A stretch of DNA of 64,000 bases from Nocardioides immobilis (GCF_003515065.1 NZ_QXGH01000030.1:1-64000), one strand, 5' to 3'. Positions 1 to 9,172 are shown, counted from the first letter of the stretch. Notes: a model not told the origin generated them from the letters alone. Numbers and translations: made by a program.

Positions 1-1
1 G

Positions 2-112
2 GCCCGAGCCTGGCTCGGTGTGATCTGGCGCTGCTGGCAGAACGACACCGCCTACGACCCCGACCAACACGGCGCCCTCAGAGCACTCCTCGACGCCGCT
101 GACGCGGCCTGA
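2..112 (+). mobile_element. C-terminal fragment of a transposase, probably IS110-like
   Basis: An open frame enters from the left edge and ends at a TGA at 110-112. Its last 36 residues contain RAWLGVIWRCWQ, then a YDPDQHGAL stretch, which resembles the C-terminal end of IS110/IS116-type transposases as I remember them. Only this tail is visible, so neither completeness nor the element's left end can be judged. Bases 113-264 hold no convincing gene; they probably contain the element's right flank and the upstream region of the next gene. Confidence 0.5.
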
Positions 113-264
113 CGTTGACACAGGGCTACTCATCGGACAACCCTGTCCCGCGCCCGACCCGAGCGCGTGCCGCCGTCCCGCTCAACGGGAGAGACCGCCA
201 TCACAGGACCTCGCCCGGTCCACTGTTGGGCCGACGACGTTTCGATTCGACGAGAGGTGCACCG

Positions 265-876
265 ATGTCGGACCTGGCCGTGCTGCGGACCGTGGAGCTG
301 AAGGGACGGGTCCGCGACGAGGATCTCGCCCCGCCCTTGGGACTCGACCCGACGGAGGCCGGGCGCCGGCTCGCCGCTCTCGCTGCGCGCGGCCTCGTCA
401 CGCCGGTCGGCAAGGCACACCGCCTCTCCGAGGAGGGGCGCACCCAGCTCGCTGTCCTGCTCGAGGCGGACCGCGGCGGCGTCGACGGTGTCGCCCTCGA
501 GCGTGCCTACGACGAGTTCTGCTCGTTCAACGCCGAGCTCAAGAGCGTGATCACCGGCTGGCAGGTGCGGGCCGACGGATCGCCGAACGACCACACCGAC
601 CCGGCGTACGACGCCGGCGTCCTGGCCCGTCTCGCCGACCTCCACCTCCGCGTGCTCCCCCTCCTCGATCGGCTCGGCGCGATCGCGGGCCGGCTGGCGC
701 CGTACTCGGGACGCCTGCAGAACGCACAGGAGCGGATCGCCGCCGGTGACACCACCTGGGTGGCGCGCCCGATCATGGACAGCTATCACACGGTCTGGTT
801 CGAGCTCCACGAGGACCTGATCCAGCTCTGCGGCCGCACCCGGCTCGCCGAGGCGGCCGAGGGACGGGCCCTGTGA
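265..876 (+). CDS. Winged-helix-like N-terminal domain protein, function unknown
   Basis: 203 residues. The ATG at 265 is preferred to the longer open frame from 115 because AGAGG lies 8-12 bases upstream and the extension is low-complexity Arg/Pro-rich. Residues 1-65 read like a winged helix (TVELKGRVRDEDLA, then LAALAARGLVTPVGKAHRLSEEG). The rest is alpha-helical with no family I recognise. It overlaps the next gene by GTGA. With the broken SDR downstream it faces the PPDK-like gene convergently. It is a candidate regulator of the cluster, but only by inference from the N-terminal fold. Confidence 0.7.
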   Translation: MSDLAVLRTVELKGRVRDEDLAPPLGLDPTEAGRRLAALAARGLVTPVGKAHRLSEEGRTQLAVLLEADRGGVDGVALERAYDEFCSFNAELKSVITGWQVRADGSPNDHTDPAYDAGVLARLADLHLRVLPLLDRLGAIAGRLAPYSGRLQNAQERIAAGDTTWVARPIMDSYHTVWFELHEDLIQLCGRTRLAEAAEGRAL

Positions 877-1670
877 CGGCCGCGGCCGACCTCGCCGGCC
901 GGCTCACCGTCGTCTCCGGCGCCGGTGGCGGGATCGGCGCCGGGCTGGCCCGCGAGGCAGTGAGCCGTGGGATGAAGGTGCTGGCGCTCGACGTCGACGC
1001 GGCGCGACTGGCCGCGCTGGCCGGGTCTCTCCCCCGCGACGCCGTCCGCACCGCCGTGGTCGACGTGGCCGATGCCGAGGCGGTGGCCGCCGCCGCGAGC
1101 GAGGCGACCGCCGCGTGGGGCCCCGCCGCGCTGATCTGCTGCAACGCCGGCATCGAGTTCGCCGGCCGGACCTGGGACATGACGCCCGACCAGTGGCGCC
1201 GGCTCCAGGGCATCAACGTCGACGGCGCCTTCCACCTGCTGCACGCCTTCCTGCCGGCCACCATCGCCGACGGCCGGCCCGGTCACGTGCTCGTCACGTC
1301 GTCGGTCGGCGGCCTCTCCAGCGGCGCCGGGTAGGCGGCCTACATCGTCAGCAAGTACGGCGTCCGCGTGCTCGCCGAGTGCCTCCGCGCCGACCTCGTC
1401 GAGGCCGGCCACGCTATCGGGGTCAGCGTGCTGCTGCCGGGCCCCGTGCGCACCAACATCTTCACCGACGCCGCCGCGACCGGCACCGCGGGCGAGGACC
1501 TGCGGAGCTCGCTGGCCGCCATGCTCGCTGAGCACGGAACTTCGCCCGACGAGGTGGCGGCGCTGGCCCTCGACGCCGTGGAGCGCGACCAGTTCTGGGT
1601 GCACCCGCACCCCGACCTGTCGTCGGCGTTCATCGAGGCCCAGCACCTGGAGCTCGTCGGCGGGCTGTGA
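873..1670 (+). pseudogene. Short-chain dehydrogenase/reductase interrupted by in-frame TAG
   Basis: A GTG start overlaps the previous stop (GTGA). The first 153 codons encode a classical SDR: GAGGGIGAGLA cofactor loop, CNAGIEF, and LVTSSVGGLSSGAG. A TAG at 1332-1334 follows. The same frame then continues without a gap through AAYIVSKYGVRVL, which carries the Y-x3-K active-site motif, and PGPVRTNIF to the stop at 1668-1670. Read through, it would be about 265 residues, the normal SDR length. The truncated product lacks catalytic Tyr and Lys. A single base (TAG from TAC or TGG) explains it, so a recent nonsense mutation or a sequencing error are both possible. Confidence 0.85.
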
Positions 1671-1678
1671 GTCCGGCT

Positions 1679-1696
1679 GGTCGGCTCAGGCCGACC
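1679..1696. terminator. Candidate bidirectional terminator hairpin
   Basis: Perfect 7-bp stem GGTCGGC / GCCGACC around a TCAG loop, nine bases after the broken SDR stop and ahead of the convergent PPDK-like gene's end at 1774. There is no T-run, as is common in high-GC actinobacteria. Confidence 0.45.
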
Positions 1697-1773
1697 GCGC
1701 GGCCTCGACCGTCCTCGCGGTCGCGGTTCGACAGGCCCGCTACCCCGGTCGTGAGAGTGCTCCCTCGGCGTTG

Positions 1774-3390
1774 TTACTGGTCACGGCACCGTGGGAGCGC
1801 ACCACGCTCCGTGGGAGAGCACCTGTCCGCCTCGACCCGGTCGGGCAGCCACTCGCCGAGCGGCTGCGCCAGGAGCCAGTCGCGCTCGGCCTCGGGGAGG
1901 TCCGCGGTGACCAGTGCCGCCAGCCGGACCAGGTGCCGGTCGGCGGTCGCGTCCTGCGCGACCAGCCGGCCCAGCCACACCCGGCCGGTGCTGCCGTCCA
2001 CGGTGACCTCGTGGCCGGCGAGCCGGTCGAGGGTGCCGGCGCCGCAGCCGACCACGCAGGGTCGGCCGATCTCCCGGCTCACGACCGCGGCGTGGGAGGT
2101 CGCGCCGCCGTACTCGGTGACGATCCCGACGGCGGCGAGCATCCCGTGGAAGTCGTCGGGCGACGTCGTCGCCCGGACCAGGACCACGTCCTCACCGGCG
2201 TCGGCGCGCTCCTCGGCCTCGTCGGGGTCGGTCACGGCGATCCCGGTCGCGAACCCCGGACAGGCCGCCTCGCCGGCTGCGACCGGGTCACCCACGCCAC
2301 TGCCGGCCGTCGCGCCCGCGACCGCACGGACCTGGTCCGCCGTCACCCGCAGCACAGCCTGGGCGGGAGCCAGCACGCCCTCGTCCACGAGGTCCACGGC
2401 GATCCGGACGGCTGCCCCGGCGGACCGCTTGGCGGCCCGCGACTGCAGGAGCCACAGCCGGCCGGCCTCGACGGTGAACTCGATGTCCTGGACGTCCCCA
2501 CCGGCCACCTCGAGCGCCGCGGTCGCCCGCAGCAGCTCCGCGTGCACCTCGGGATGGGACCCGGCCAGTGCCGAGAGTGGCAACGGCGTGACTCGTCCGG
2601 ACACCACGTCCTCGCCCTGTCCGCGGGGCAGCCACTCGCCGAACGGCACCGGCTCCCCGGTGCTCGGGTTGCGGGAGAACAGCACGCCCGTGCCCGACCG
2701 GTCGTCGAGGTTGCCGAACACCATTGCCTGCAGGGTGACCGACGTGCCGAGGTCGTCGGCGATCCCGAACGACTCCCGGTAGGCCCGCGCCCGGGCCGAC
2801 TGCCACGACCCGAACACGGCGGTGACGGCCCCTGCGAGCTGCTCCCACGGATCGTCCGGCACCGCGCCGCTGATCTGGTCGAGCCCCTTGTCGAGCCCAG
2901 GGTCGAGCCTGTTGTCCAGGACCGTCTCGCGGTACTGCCGCCGGAACCGGTCCAGCGTGTCCGCGACGTACGCCTCGTCACCGGTCTCCGCGACCAGCGC
3001 CTCGGCGGCGGTCCGGCTCAGGCCGAGGTTGAGGACCGTGTCCATCATCCCCGGCATGCTGACCGGCGCACCGCTGCGGACCGAGATCAGCAGCGGTCGG
3101 TGTTCCCCGCCGAACCGGCGGCCGGTCTCGGTCTCGAGGAACTCGATCCCGCGCCGCACCTCGTCCCAGAGCTCGTCGGTGAGCTGGCCGCCAGCCGCGT
3201 AGAACGCCGCGCAGCTCCCCGTCGTCAGGGCGACGGCGGGTGGCACCGAGAGCCCGAGCGCCCGCATGGCATTGACGCTCCATGCCTTGCCCCCGATCGC
3301 GGTGCGACCGAGGGTGCAGGTGCCGTCGAGCCGCACCACGCCGACGGGGACGCCGGCCGCCATCGCGGGCCGGGCTGTGCTGGTGGTCAT
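1774..3390 (-). CDS. PPDK-like protein: ATP-grasp domain plus phosphohistidine domain, no PEP barrel
   Basis: 538 residues. The start ATG at 3390 has GAAGGAG upstream; an in-frame ATG 18 bases earlier lacks one. Residues 1-320 are the pyruvate-phosphate-dikinase-type ATP-grasp domain (GGKAWSVNAMRALGL; the signature SVRSGAPVSMPGMMDTVLNL at 103-122). Residues 370-475 are the swivelling phosphohistidine domain (TEYGGATSHAAVV, His433). Full PPDK is about 870 residues; the C-terminal PEP/pyruvate TIM barrel is absent, so it should form a phosphohistidine from ATP but needs another acceptor. It lies 31 bases after an SDR gene, at the end of a three-gene minus-strand operon. A possible partner is the protein at 18334-20769 (see findings). 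A regulatory or dead homologue cannot be excluded. Confidence 0.85.
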   Translation of the reverse strand: MTTSTARPAMAAGVPVGVVRLDGTCTLGRTAIGGKAWSVNAMRALGLSVPPAVALTTGSCAAFYAAGGQLTDELWDEVRRGIEFLETETGRRFGGEHRPLLISVRSGAPVSMPGMMDTVLNLGLSRTAAEALVAETGDEAYVADTLDRFRRQYRETVLDNRLDPGLDKGLDQISGAVPDDPWEQLAGAVTAVFGSWQSARARAYRESFGIADDLGTSVTLQAMVFGNLDDRSGTGVLFSRNPSTGEPVPFGEWLPRGQGEDVVSGRVTPLPLSALAGSHPEVHAELLRATAALEVAGGDVQDIEFTVEAGRLWLLQSRAAKRSAGAAVRIAVDLVDEGVLAPAQAVLRVTADQVRAVAGATAGSGVGDPVAAGEAACPGFATGIAVTDPDEAEERADAGEDVVLVRATTSPDDFHGMLAAVGIVTEYGGATSHAAVVSREIGRPCVVGCGAGTLDRLAGHEVTVDGSTGRVWLGRLVAQDATADRHLVRLAALVTADLPEAERDWLLAQPLGEWLPDRVEADRCSPTERGALPRCRDQ

Positions 3391-3421
3391 CGCATCTCCT
3401 TCTCGCATCCTTCTCGACGTC

Positions 3422-4177
3422 TCAGAACGGCACGCCGCTGAGGACGCCGCCGTCGACGACGAACTCGCTACCCGTGCAGTACGCCGACTGGTCCGAGAGC
3501 AGGAACGCCGCGAGCGGCGACACCTCCTCCGGCTGGCCCCACCGCGCGATCGGCACCCGCGCGAAGAAGCTCGACGAGTCGGTGTCGCTGCGGTCGCCGG
3601 GTCCCTGCGTCATCGGAGTCGCGATGCCACCCGGGTGGATGGAGTTCACCCGGACCCCGGCAGCCCCGAGCTCCTGCGCGGCGGCCTTGGTGAGCCCGCG
3701 TACGGCGAACTTGCTCGCGGTGTAGGCCGTCAGGCCGGCCGCGCCGGCCATCCCGTTGATCGAGGACACGTTGACGATCGAGCCTCCGCCGCCGGCGGAC
3801 AGCACCGGCGCGACCGCGCGGATGCCCAGCCAGGACCCGGTCAGGTTGATGTCGAGGATCCGGCGGAAGCCGGCGAGGTCCATCTCGGCCATCGGCTGGA
3901 ACACGAGCACGCCGGCGTTGTTGACCAGGCCGTCGAGCCGGCCGAACTGGGCCGTCGCCTCCCGGACGATCGTCTCCCACGCCGCCTCGTCGGTCACGTC
4001 GTGATGGACGTAGCTGGCGTTCTTCCCGAGCTCGTCGACCAGGGCCTCGCCGGCGTCGTCGAGGACGTCGCCGATCACGACCTGCGCCCCCTCGGCCACG
4101 AAGTGGCGGGCGTGTGCGGCGCCCATGCCGCGGGCGCCGCCCGTGATGATGACGACCCGGTCGTCGAGGATTCCCAT
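3422..4177 (-). CDS. Short-chain dehydrogenase/reductase (hydroxysteroid dehydrogenase-like)
   Basis: 251 residues, starting at the ATG at 4177 with AAGGAG about 9 bases upstream; an ATG at 4195 is the alternative. Classical NAD(P)-dependent SDR: GGARGMGAAHA nucleotide loop, NNAGV, SSINGMAG serine, YTASK catalytic Tyr/Lys, and a C-terminal GSEFVVDGG typical of 3-alpha/20-beta-hydroxysteroid dehydrogenase-like members. It sits 28 bases downstream of the KstD-like flavoprotein and upstream of the PPDK-like gene, so it probably oxidises or reduces a hydroxyl/keto group in the same pathway. Substrate unknown. Confidence 0.88.
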   Translation of the reverse strand: MGILDDRVVIITGGARGMGAAHARHFVAEGAQVVIGDVLDDAGEALVDELGKNASYVHHDVTDEAAWETIVREATAQFGRLDGLVNNAGVLVFQPMAEMDLAGFRRILDINLTGSWLGIRAVAPVLSAGGGGSIVNVSSINGMAGAAGLTAYTASKFAVRGLTKAAAQELGAAGVRVNSIHPGGIATPMTQGPGDRSDTDSSSFFARVPIARWGQPEEVSPLAAFLLSDQSAYCTGSEFVVDGGVLSGVPF

Positions 4178-4205
4178 GCTGTCCGACTCCTTCATTCGTG
4201 GCTCT

Positions 4206-5876
4206 TCACGTTCGGGGGCCAGCGGCGTGCCGTGCCGCGATGTAGCCGAAGACCATGGCGGGGCCGATGGTGGCGCCCGCGCCGGCGTAGTCGTTGCCCA
4301 TGACGGACGCGGCGGCGTTGCCGGTGGCGTAGAGGCCGTCGATCGGCGCTCCCCCGTCGTCGACGACGCGGGCGTGCTCGTCGGTCAGCAGACCGCCCTT
4401 GGTGCCGAGGTCGCCGGCCTCGATCCGGACGGCGAGGTAGGGCGGCTCCGCCACCGGGCCGAGCACCGGGTTGGCCAGCGTCGGGTCGCCGTAGTAGCGG
4501 TCGTAGGCACTGTCCCCACGGCCGTGGTCGCTGTCGGTGCCCGACTCGGCGAGGCGGTTGAAGCGCGCGACCGACCGCTCGAGGGTCTCCGCGTCCATGC
4601 CGGTCCGCGCCGCGAGCCCCGCGAGCGTGTCGGCCCGGTGGGCGAGGCCGGCGTCGTACCAGCTCGGCGGCAGGTCCTTGCCCGGGACGACGGCACCGAA
4701 CGGGTAGCGGCGGCGCGCGACCTGGTCCATCACGAACCACAGGTACGGATGCCCCGCCTCGATCTGCTCGTGGACGAAGGTGACGTACGGCGACGCCTCG
4801 TTCGTGAAGCGCTCGCCGTCCGGGGTGAGGATCAGCGAGTTCGGGATCGACCGCTCGGAGACGAGCGAGTGCACCCGCCCCTCCGGCTTGCGGATCGCCG
4901 GCATCCACCAGGCGTCGTCCATCAGGTCGAGGGCGGCGCCGACTGCACGGCCGGCCAGGATGCCGTCGCCGGTGTTGCTGTCCGCGCCGCCGGAGACGTC
5001 GGGGCGACCGATCTCGGGCAGGTGCTCCTTGCGCATGGTCTCGTTGTGGTCGAAGCCACCCGACGCGATCACCACGCCCCCGCGGGCGCGCACCGACACC
5101 GGCACGCCGTCCCGCTCGACGATGGCTCCGACGACCGCGCCGTCCGGGCCGCGCACCAGGTCGAGCAGCGGAGCGTCCAGCCACAGCGGCACGCCGAGGT
5201 CGGCGAGCGAGGCCCGCAGCCGGGCGACGAGGGACTGGCCGAGGGAGACCATCCGGCGACGCAGCACCCGGTTGACCAGCGCGCGGAACGCCAGGCGCAC
5301 GGCGGTCAGCCGACCGCGCCAGGTCCGGGTCACCATCGCGAGCTTGACGTAGTCGGCGGCCGTGATGACCAGCCCTCCGGGCACGGTCATCGAGCTGCCG
5401 CGCTGGGTGTCGGCGAGGTCGCCGAGGTTCCGGAGGTCGTACGGCGGGCACTCGACCGTGCGCCCCTCGGGGCGGCCACCGGGCTCCTCCGGGTGGTAGT
5501 CGGGATACCCGGGGCACCAGGCGAAGTCGAGGTGGCGGGCGCTGTCGCGGAACAGCTCGAACATCTCCGGGCCGTGGTGGACGAGCGCCTCCAGCCGGGC
5601 CCGGGCGACGCGGCCGCCGGTCAGGTGCTCGAGGTGCTCGACCACCCGCTCCTCGGAGTCGACCACGCCGGCCGCGCGGAGGACATGGTTGTTCGGCACC
5701 CAGATCCCGCCTCCCGAGAGGGCGGTGGTGCCGCCGTACACCGGCGCCTTCTCGACGACCAGGGTCTCGAGACCGGCGAGCGCACCGGTGAGCGCAGCCG
5801 TCATGCCGCCGGCTCCGCTCCCGACGACGAGGAGGTCGACCTCGTGCGTCCAGTCGTCACCGTCGCCAGACGTCAT
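4206..5876 (-). CDS. KstD-like FAD-dependent 3-ketosteroid dehydrogenase family flavoprotein
   Basis: 556 residues from the ATG at 5876 with GAGGAGG upstream. N-terminal FAD-binding Rossmann motif VVGSGAGGMTAAL, then GGTTALSGGGIWVPNN, both typical of the fumarate reductase/3-ketosteroid-delta1-dehydrogenase superfamily. The C-terminus keeps GTKGGLLTDEHARV, LYATGNAAASVMG and DYAGAGATIGPAMVFGY, the last matching the KstD active-site Tyr/Gly segment. Family members introduce the 1,2 double bond in ring A of 3-ketosteroids. First gene of the minus-strand operon with an SDR and the PPDK-like protein; it diverges from the gene at 6029 across a shared promoter region. The exact substrate is not proven. 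Confidence 0.85.
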   Translation of the reverse strand: MTSGDGDDWTHEVDLLVVGSGAGGMTAALTGALAGLETLVVEKAPVYGGTTALSGGGIWVPNNHVLRAAGVVDSEERVVEHLEHLTGGRVARARLEALVHHGPEMFELFRDSARHLDFAWCPGYPDYHPEEPGGRPEGRTVECPPYDLRNLGDLADTQRGSSMTVPGGLVITAADYVKLAMVTRTWRGRLTAVRLAFRALVNRVLRRRMVSLGQSLVARLRASLADLGVPLWLDAPLLDLVRGPDGAVVGAIVERDGVPVSVRARGGVVIASGGFDHNETMRKEHLPEIGRPDVSGGADSNTGDGILAGRAVGAALDLMDDAWWMPAIRKPEGRVHSLVSERSIPNSLILTPDGERFTNEASPYVTFVHEQIEAGHPYLWFVMDQVARRRYPFGAVVPGKDLPPSWYDAGLAHRADTLAGLAARTGMDAETLERSVARFNRLAESGTDSDHGRGDSAYDRYYGDPTLANPVLGPVAEPPYLAVRIEAGDLGTKGGLLTDEHARVVDDGGAPIDGLYATGNAAASVMGNDYAGAGATIGPAMVFGYIAARHAAGPRT

Positions 5877-5906
5877 GCTTCCTCCTCGTTTGTTCGGTAG
5901 GTGCCC

Positions 5907-6020
5907 AACCCACCGCACGGGTGCCGCTCCGCGGTGGACTTGTCCCATCCAGCGAAACCTGGACCCGGATGCCACTCAGCGGGACATCCGGCGCCGGTGC
6001 CGCGGCCGAGTCCCTAGCGT
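5907..6020. promoter_or_regulatory. Divergent bipartite promoter/operator region (GGGACA boxes)
   Basis: Two mirror-image boxes lie here: CTCAGCGGGACA on + (5975-5986) and CTGGATGGGACA on - (5952-5941). On +, the T of a TANNNT box (TAGCGT, 6015-6020) begins 34 bases after the first G of GGGAC, and the GTG start follows 14 bases after that T. On -, TGGGTT begins at 5912, also 34 bases from its box. The same arrangement recurs at three other loci in the window. Confidence 0.55.
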
Positions 6021-6028
6021 CGCCCGGC

Positions 6029-7213
6029 GTGACCGACCATTCGGGTGGCCTTGCTGGATTCGTCTCCGCTCTCCACGAGGCAGAGGCGATCGTCCGCTCT
6101 GCCCCCCACGCCCAGGAGGATCGCGACCTCGCCGAGGGACTCGACTACCTCGCGGGCCTGGTGCGCGTCGCCCTCGCGGGGGCGTGGACGGGAGACCCGA
6201 CCGATCCGTGGTTCGCGCGCCCCTCGACACCGCGGTCGAAGATGGGCCTCGACAACCCGGACACGCTCTACTTCGCCGCCGAGATCTCCGGCGACGCGGA
6301 GTACGTCGTCACCGGCACCCGCGGCTCCAGCGCCGACCTGGTCTTCCAGGTCCTGGCCGGCAGCCATGCGGGCAGCACCTCACCGGCGAGCCACCTCGCC
6401 TTCGACGACCGCTCGTTCCCGATCGCCGAGGACGGCAGCTTCGAGCTCAGGTTCGGGCCGCCACGAGCCGCGGCCGGTCCGTCGTACTTCGCGCTGGCGC
6501 CCGACGCCCGCCGGCTGCTGGTGCGGCAGACCTTCAGCGACTGGAGCGTCGAGCGGCCCGGGCTGCTGCGGGTGCAGCGCGCCGACCGGATCGGCGCGCC
6601 CGGTCGCCCGCTCACGATGGAGGTCATCGAGGATCGCTTCCGCCGGGCCGGCGCGACGCTGACCGGCTACCTCCGGACGTTCCTCGACTTCGTCCAGCTC
6701 TTCTACCTCGACCAGCCGGTCAACACGATGTACGCGCCCAAGATCACGCCGGGCGGGCTCACCAACCAGTACAGCGCGGCAGGCCACTACGACCTCGCCG
6801 ACGACCAGGTCCTGGTGGTGACGGTCCCCGCATCCGGGATGCCCTACCAGGGGTTCCAGCTCGGCACCCCGTGGTACGTCTCGCTCGACTACATCAACCA
6901 CCAGACCAGCCTCACCGCCGACCAGGCCCGGATCGATCCGGACGGGATGATCCGGCTCGTCGTCGGCCGTCGCGACCCGGGCCTGACCAACTGGCTGGAG
7001 ACCACCGGGCACCGGCGCGGCTACCTCCAGGTCCGATGGCAGCGGGTGACCCGGCCGCTCGGACCCGAGGACGGCCCGACCACCGAGGTGATGGCGTACG
7101 ACGACCTCGCCGGGCGGCTCCCGTTCTACGCCGACCAGCGCATCGAGCCGGGCGCATGGGCCCGGCGGATCGCCGATCGACAGGCCGCGATCGGCGATCG
7201 GATGCTGACGTGA
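6029..7213 (+). CDS. DUF1214-like protein of unknown function
   Basis: 394 residues from the GTG at 6029. That start is chosen because the putative -10 box lies 9-14 bases upstream, implying a leaderless message; the longer frame to 5921 would run through the promoter. The sequence contains GLDNPDTLYFAAEISGD, an APKITPGG segment and a C-terminal VRWQRVTRPLGP, resembling DUF1214/DUF1254-type proteins, whose role is not established. No signal peptide or membrane span. It overlaps the following SDR by GTGA, so the two are probably co-translated, with the sulfotransferase gene next. Confidence 0.7.
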   Translation: MTDHSGGLAGFVSALHEAEAIVRSAPHAQEDRDLAEGLDYLAGLVRVALAGAWTGDPTDPWFARPSTPRSKMGLDNPDTLYFAAEISGDAEYVVTGTRGSSADLVFQVLAGSHAGSTSPASHLAFDDRSFPIAEDGSFELRFGPPRAAAGPSYFALAPDARRLLVRQTFSDWSVERPGLLRVQRADRIGAPGRPLTMEVIEDRFRRAGATLTGYLRTFLDFVQLFYLDQPVNTMYAPKITPGGLTNQYSAAGHYDLADDQVLVVTVPASGMPYQGFQLGTPWYVSLDYINHQTSLTADQARIDPDGMIRLVVGRRDPGLTNWLETTGHRRGYLQVRWQRVTRPLGPEDGPTTEVMAYDDLAGRLPFYADQRIEPGAWARRIADRQAAIGDRMLT

Positions 7214-8013
7214 CCACCACGACGAGCAACCCGGTCACGAGCGTCCTCGGCGGCAAGGTGGTGCTGGTGGCGGGTGTCGGTCCGGGACTCGGCCGCTCGC
7301 TCGCCGTACGGTCCGCGACCGCCGGTGCCGACGTCGTCCTCGCCTCGCGCGACCGGGACCGGCTGGCGCGCGTGGCCGCGGAGGTCGGCGCCCTCGGGCG
7401 CCGGGCCGTCGTGGTGCCGACCGACCTCACCGACCCCGCCGCGGTCGCCGCACTCGCGGACCGCATCGTCGACGACGTGGGCCGGCTGGATGCCGTGATC
7501 CACAACGCCTACCACCCGCCGAGCCGGGAGGCACTTCTCGACACCGAGCTCGCCTCCGTCGAGGCCGAGCTGGTCTCGTCGCTGCCTGCCCTCGACCTGG
7601 TCCGCCGCTGCACGCCGGCGCTCGTCGCCAGCGGCGGGTCCGTGGTGCTCGTGAACTCGATGATCCTGCGCAACCGGTTGCCCGGCTTCGGCGCCTACCG
7701 GATGGCCAAGGCCAGCCTGCTGGCGCTGGCCCGTGGACTGTCGGTCGAGCTCGGCCCCCAGGGAGTGCGGGTCAACTCGGTCGCGCCGGGCTACATCCGC
7801 GGCGACGCGGTCGAGGCGAGCTTCGCCAAGGCCGCACGGGCGCGCGGCACCACGGTCGAGGCGATCCACGCCGAGGTCGCGGCCGAGACCGACCTGCGGC
7901 GGCTACCGCTCCCCGACGAGGTCGCCGACGCCGCCGTGTTCCTCGCCTCCGACCTCGCGCGCTCCGTCACCGGGCAGTGCCTCGACATCAACTCCGGAGC
8001 GACCCACCACTGA
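7210..8013 (+). CDS. Short-chain dehydrogenase/reductase
   Basis: 267 residues; a GTG start overlaps the previous stop. SDR features: VAGVGPGLGRSLAV nucleotide loop (a GxGxGLG variant), IHNAYHPP in place of NNAG, VNSMILRNR serine, YRMAK catalytic Tyr/Lys, RVNSVAPGYI, and C-terminal GQCLDINSG. The missing NNAG and the MILRNR segment set it apart from the other SDRs here. It sits between the DUF1214-like gene and the sulfotransferase gene, 21 bases from the latter, and is probably part of the same catabolic operon. Substrate unknown. Confidence 0.85.
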   Translation: MTTTTSNPVTSVLGGKVVLVAGVGPGLGRSLAVRSATAGADVVLASRDRDRLARVAAEVGALGRRAVVVPTDLTDPAAVAALADRIVDDVGRLDAVIHNAYHPPSREALLDTELASVEAELVSSLPALDLVRRCTPALVASGGSVVLVNSMILRNRLPGFGAYRMAKASLLALARGLSVELGPQGVRVNSVAPGYIRGDAVEASFAKAARARGTTVEAIHAEVAAETDLRRLPLPDEVADAAVFLASDLARSVTGQCLDINSGATHH

Positions 8014-8034
8014 CCCACCACTGAGGAGCCCAAG

Positions 8035-9123
8035 ATGCCGGACCACAGCGAAGCGCTCGACGTGCTGCTCGACAGCTACCGGCGGGACGCCGGCCTCACC
8101 GACGCCGGCTGGGCCAAGGTGCGCAAGCGGCTCACCGACGCGCTGGACGCACGCCTGCACACCGAGGCGGCGTGGGCCGCGCACCCGGTCGACGACCACG
8201 CGCCGATGCCGCGACCGGTGTTCGTGACCGGTCTCCCCCGCTCGGGGACGACGGCTCTGCACCGGCTGCTCTGCGCCGACCCCCGTCACCAGGGACTCGA
8301 GCTGTGGCTGGCTGCGGCTCCGCAGCCGAGGCCGCCCCGGGCGGAATGGCCGGACCACCCCGACCACCGGCGCGTGCAGGACGACGTCGACCGACGGATC
8401 GCGGCGACGCCCGGGCTCAGCGGGATGCACTTCCTGGCGCCCGACGTCGTCGAGGAGTGCTGGTGGCTCGACCGGCAGACCTTCCGCTCCTGGTCCTTCC
8501 CGAGCACCAGCCACCTGCCCTCGTACGCCACGTGGCTGGGGGCGCAGGACCTCACCGCGGACTACCAGCGGCACCGGCGGATCCTGGGGCTGATCGGAGC
8601 GAACGACCCCGACCGCCGCTGGGTGCTCAAGAACCCGAGCCACCTGTTCGCACTCGACGCCCTGCTCGCCGCCTACCCGGACGCGCTCGTCGTGCAGATC
8701 CACCGCGACCCGCTCGCCACCATCGCCTCGGTCAGCAGCCTCACCGCGAGCTCGGCCCGCGGCACGTCGACGGTGTTCACGCCCGCCAGGATCGGGCGCT
8801 GGAGCCTCGATCTCTGGGCTCGCGCCGCGGACGGCTTCCGCGCCGCGCGGGCGTCGTACTCCCCGACGACGTTCGTCGACGTCGCCTACCGCGACCTGGT
8901 CGCCGACCCGCTGGCGACCGTCTCCCAGGTGTACGACGCCCTCGGCGTGCCGTTCGACGAAGCCGCCCGGGCATCCGTGGTGGCCGCCGATGCCGCCAGC
9001 CGTCAGGGCGCCCAGCGGCCGGACCACCGGTACGCGCTCGCCGACTTCGGGTTGCGCGAGGCCGAGGTCGCGGAACGGTTCTCCGGCTACCTGGCGGCCC
9101 ATCCCGAAGCCCGCGCCCACTGA
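8035..9123 (+). CDS. Sulfotransferase family protein
   Basis: 362 residues. A 5'-phosphosulfate loop FVTGLPRSGTTALHRLL lies near residue 62, and a 3'-phosphate motif HRDPLATIASVSSL near 222; both are hallmarks of PAPS-dependent sulfotransferases (Sulfotransfer_3-like). The family moves sulfate from PAPS to a hydroxyl or amine. In a region rich in steroid-type oxidoreductases it might act on a hydroxylated steroid or lipid, but some family members in actinobacteria have other or unknown roles. The preceding AGGAGCC gives a plausible ribosome site. Its stop codon lies inside the GGGACA box that precedes the transporter operon. Confidence 0.85.
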   Translation: MPDHSEALDVLLDSYRRDAGLTDAGWAKVRKRLTDALDARLHTEAAWAAHPVDDHAPMPRPVFVTGLPRSGTTALHRLLCADPRHQGLELWLAAAPQPRPPRAEWPDHPDHRRVQDDVDRRIAATPGLSGMHFLAPDVVEECWWLDRQTFRSWSFPSTSHLPSYATWLGAQDLTADYQRHRRILGLIGANDPDRRWVLKNPSHLFALDALLAAYPDALVVQIHRDPLATIASVSSLTASSARGTSTVFTPARIGRWSLDLWARAADGFRAARASYSPTTFVDVAYRDLVADPLATVSQVYDALGVPFDEAARASVVAADAASRQGAQRPDHRYALADFGLREAEVAERFSGYLAAHPEARAH

Positions 9124-9165
9124 GTGGGACAGGTCACACTCGCACCGAAACCCCGGTCCTACGTT
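9121..9165 (+). promoter_or_regulatory. Bipartite promoter of the ABC transporter operon
   Basis: TGAGTGGGACA at 9121-9131 is followed by TACGTT at 9160-9165. The first G of GGGAC and the T of the TANNNT box are 34 bases apart, as in the 6029 promoter. The ATG at 9173 lies 13 bases after that T, consistent with a leaderless transcript. Confidence 0.55.
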
Positions 9166-9172
9166 CCGCCAC

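Noticed and set aside
115..264. N-terminal extension of the winged-helix protein (start at 115)
   Set aside because: Low-complexity Arg/Pro sequence, overlapping the transposase flank; the ATG at 265 has a ribosome site and begins the recognisable domain.
1794..1811. GGAGCG...CGCTCC hairpin as terminator
   Set aside because: It lies inside the coding end of the PPDK-like gene; the hairpin at 1679-1696 is better placed.
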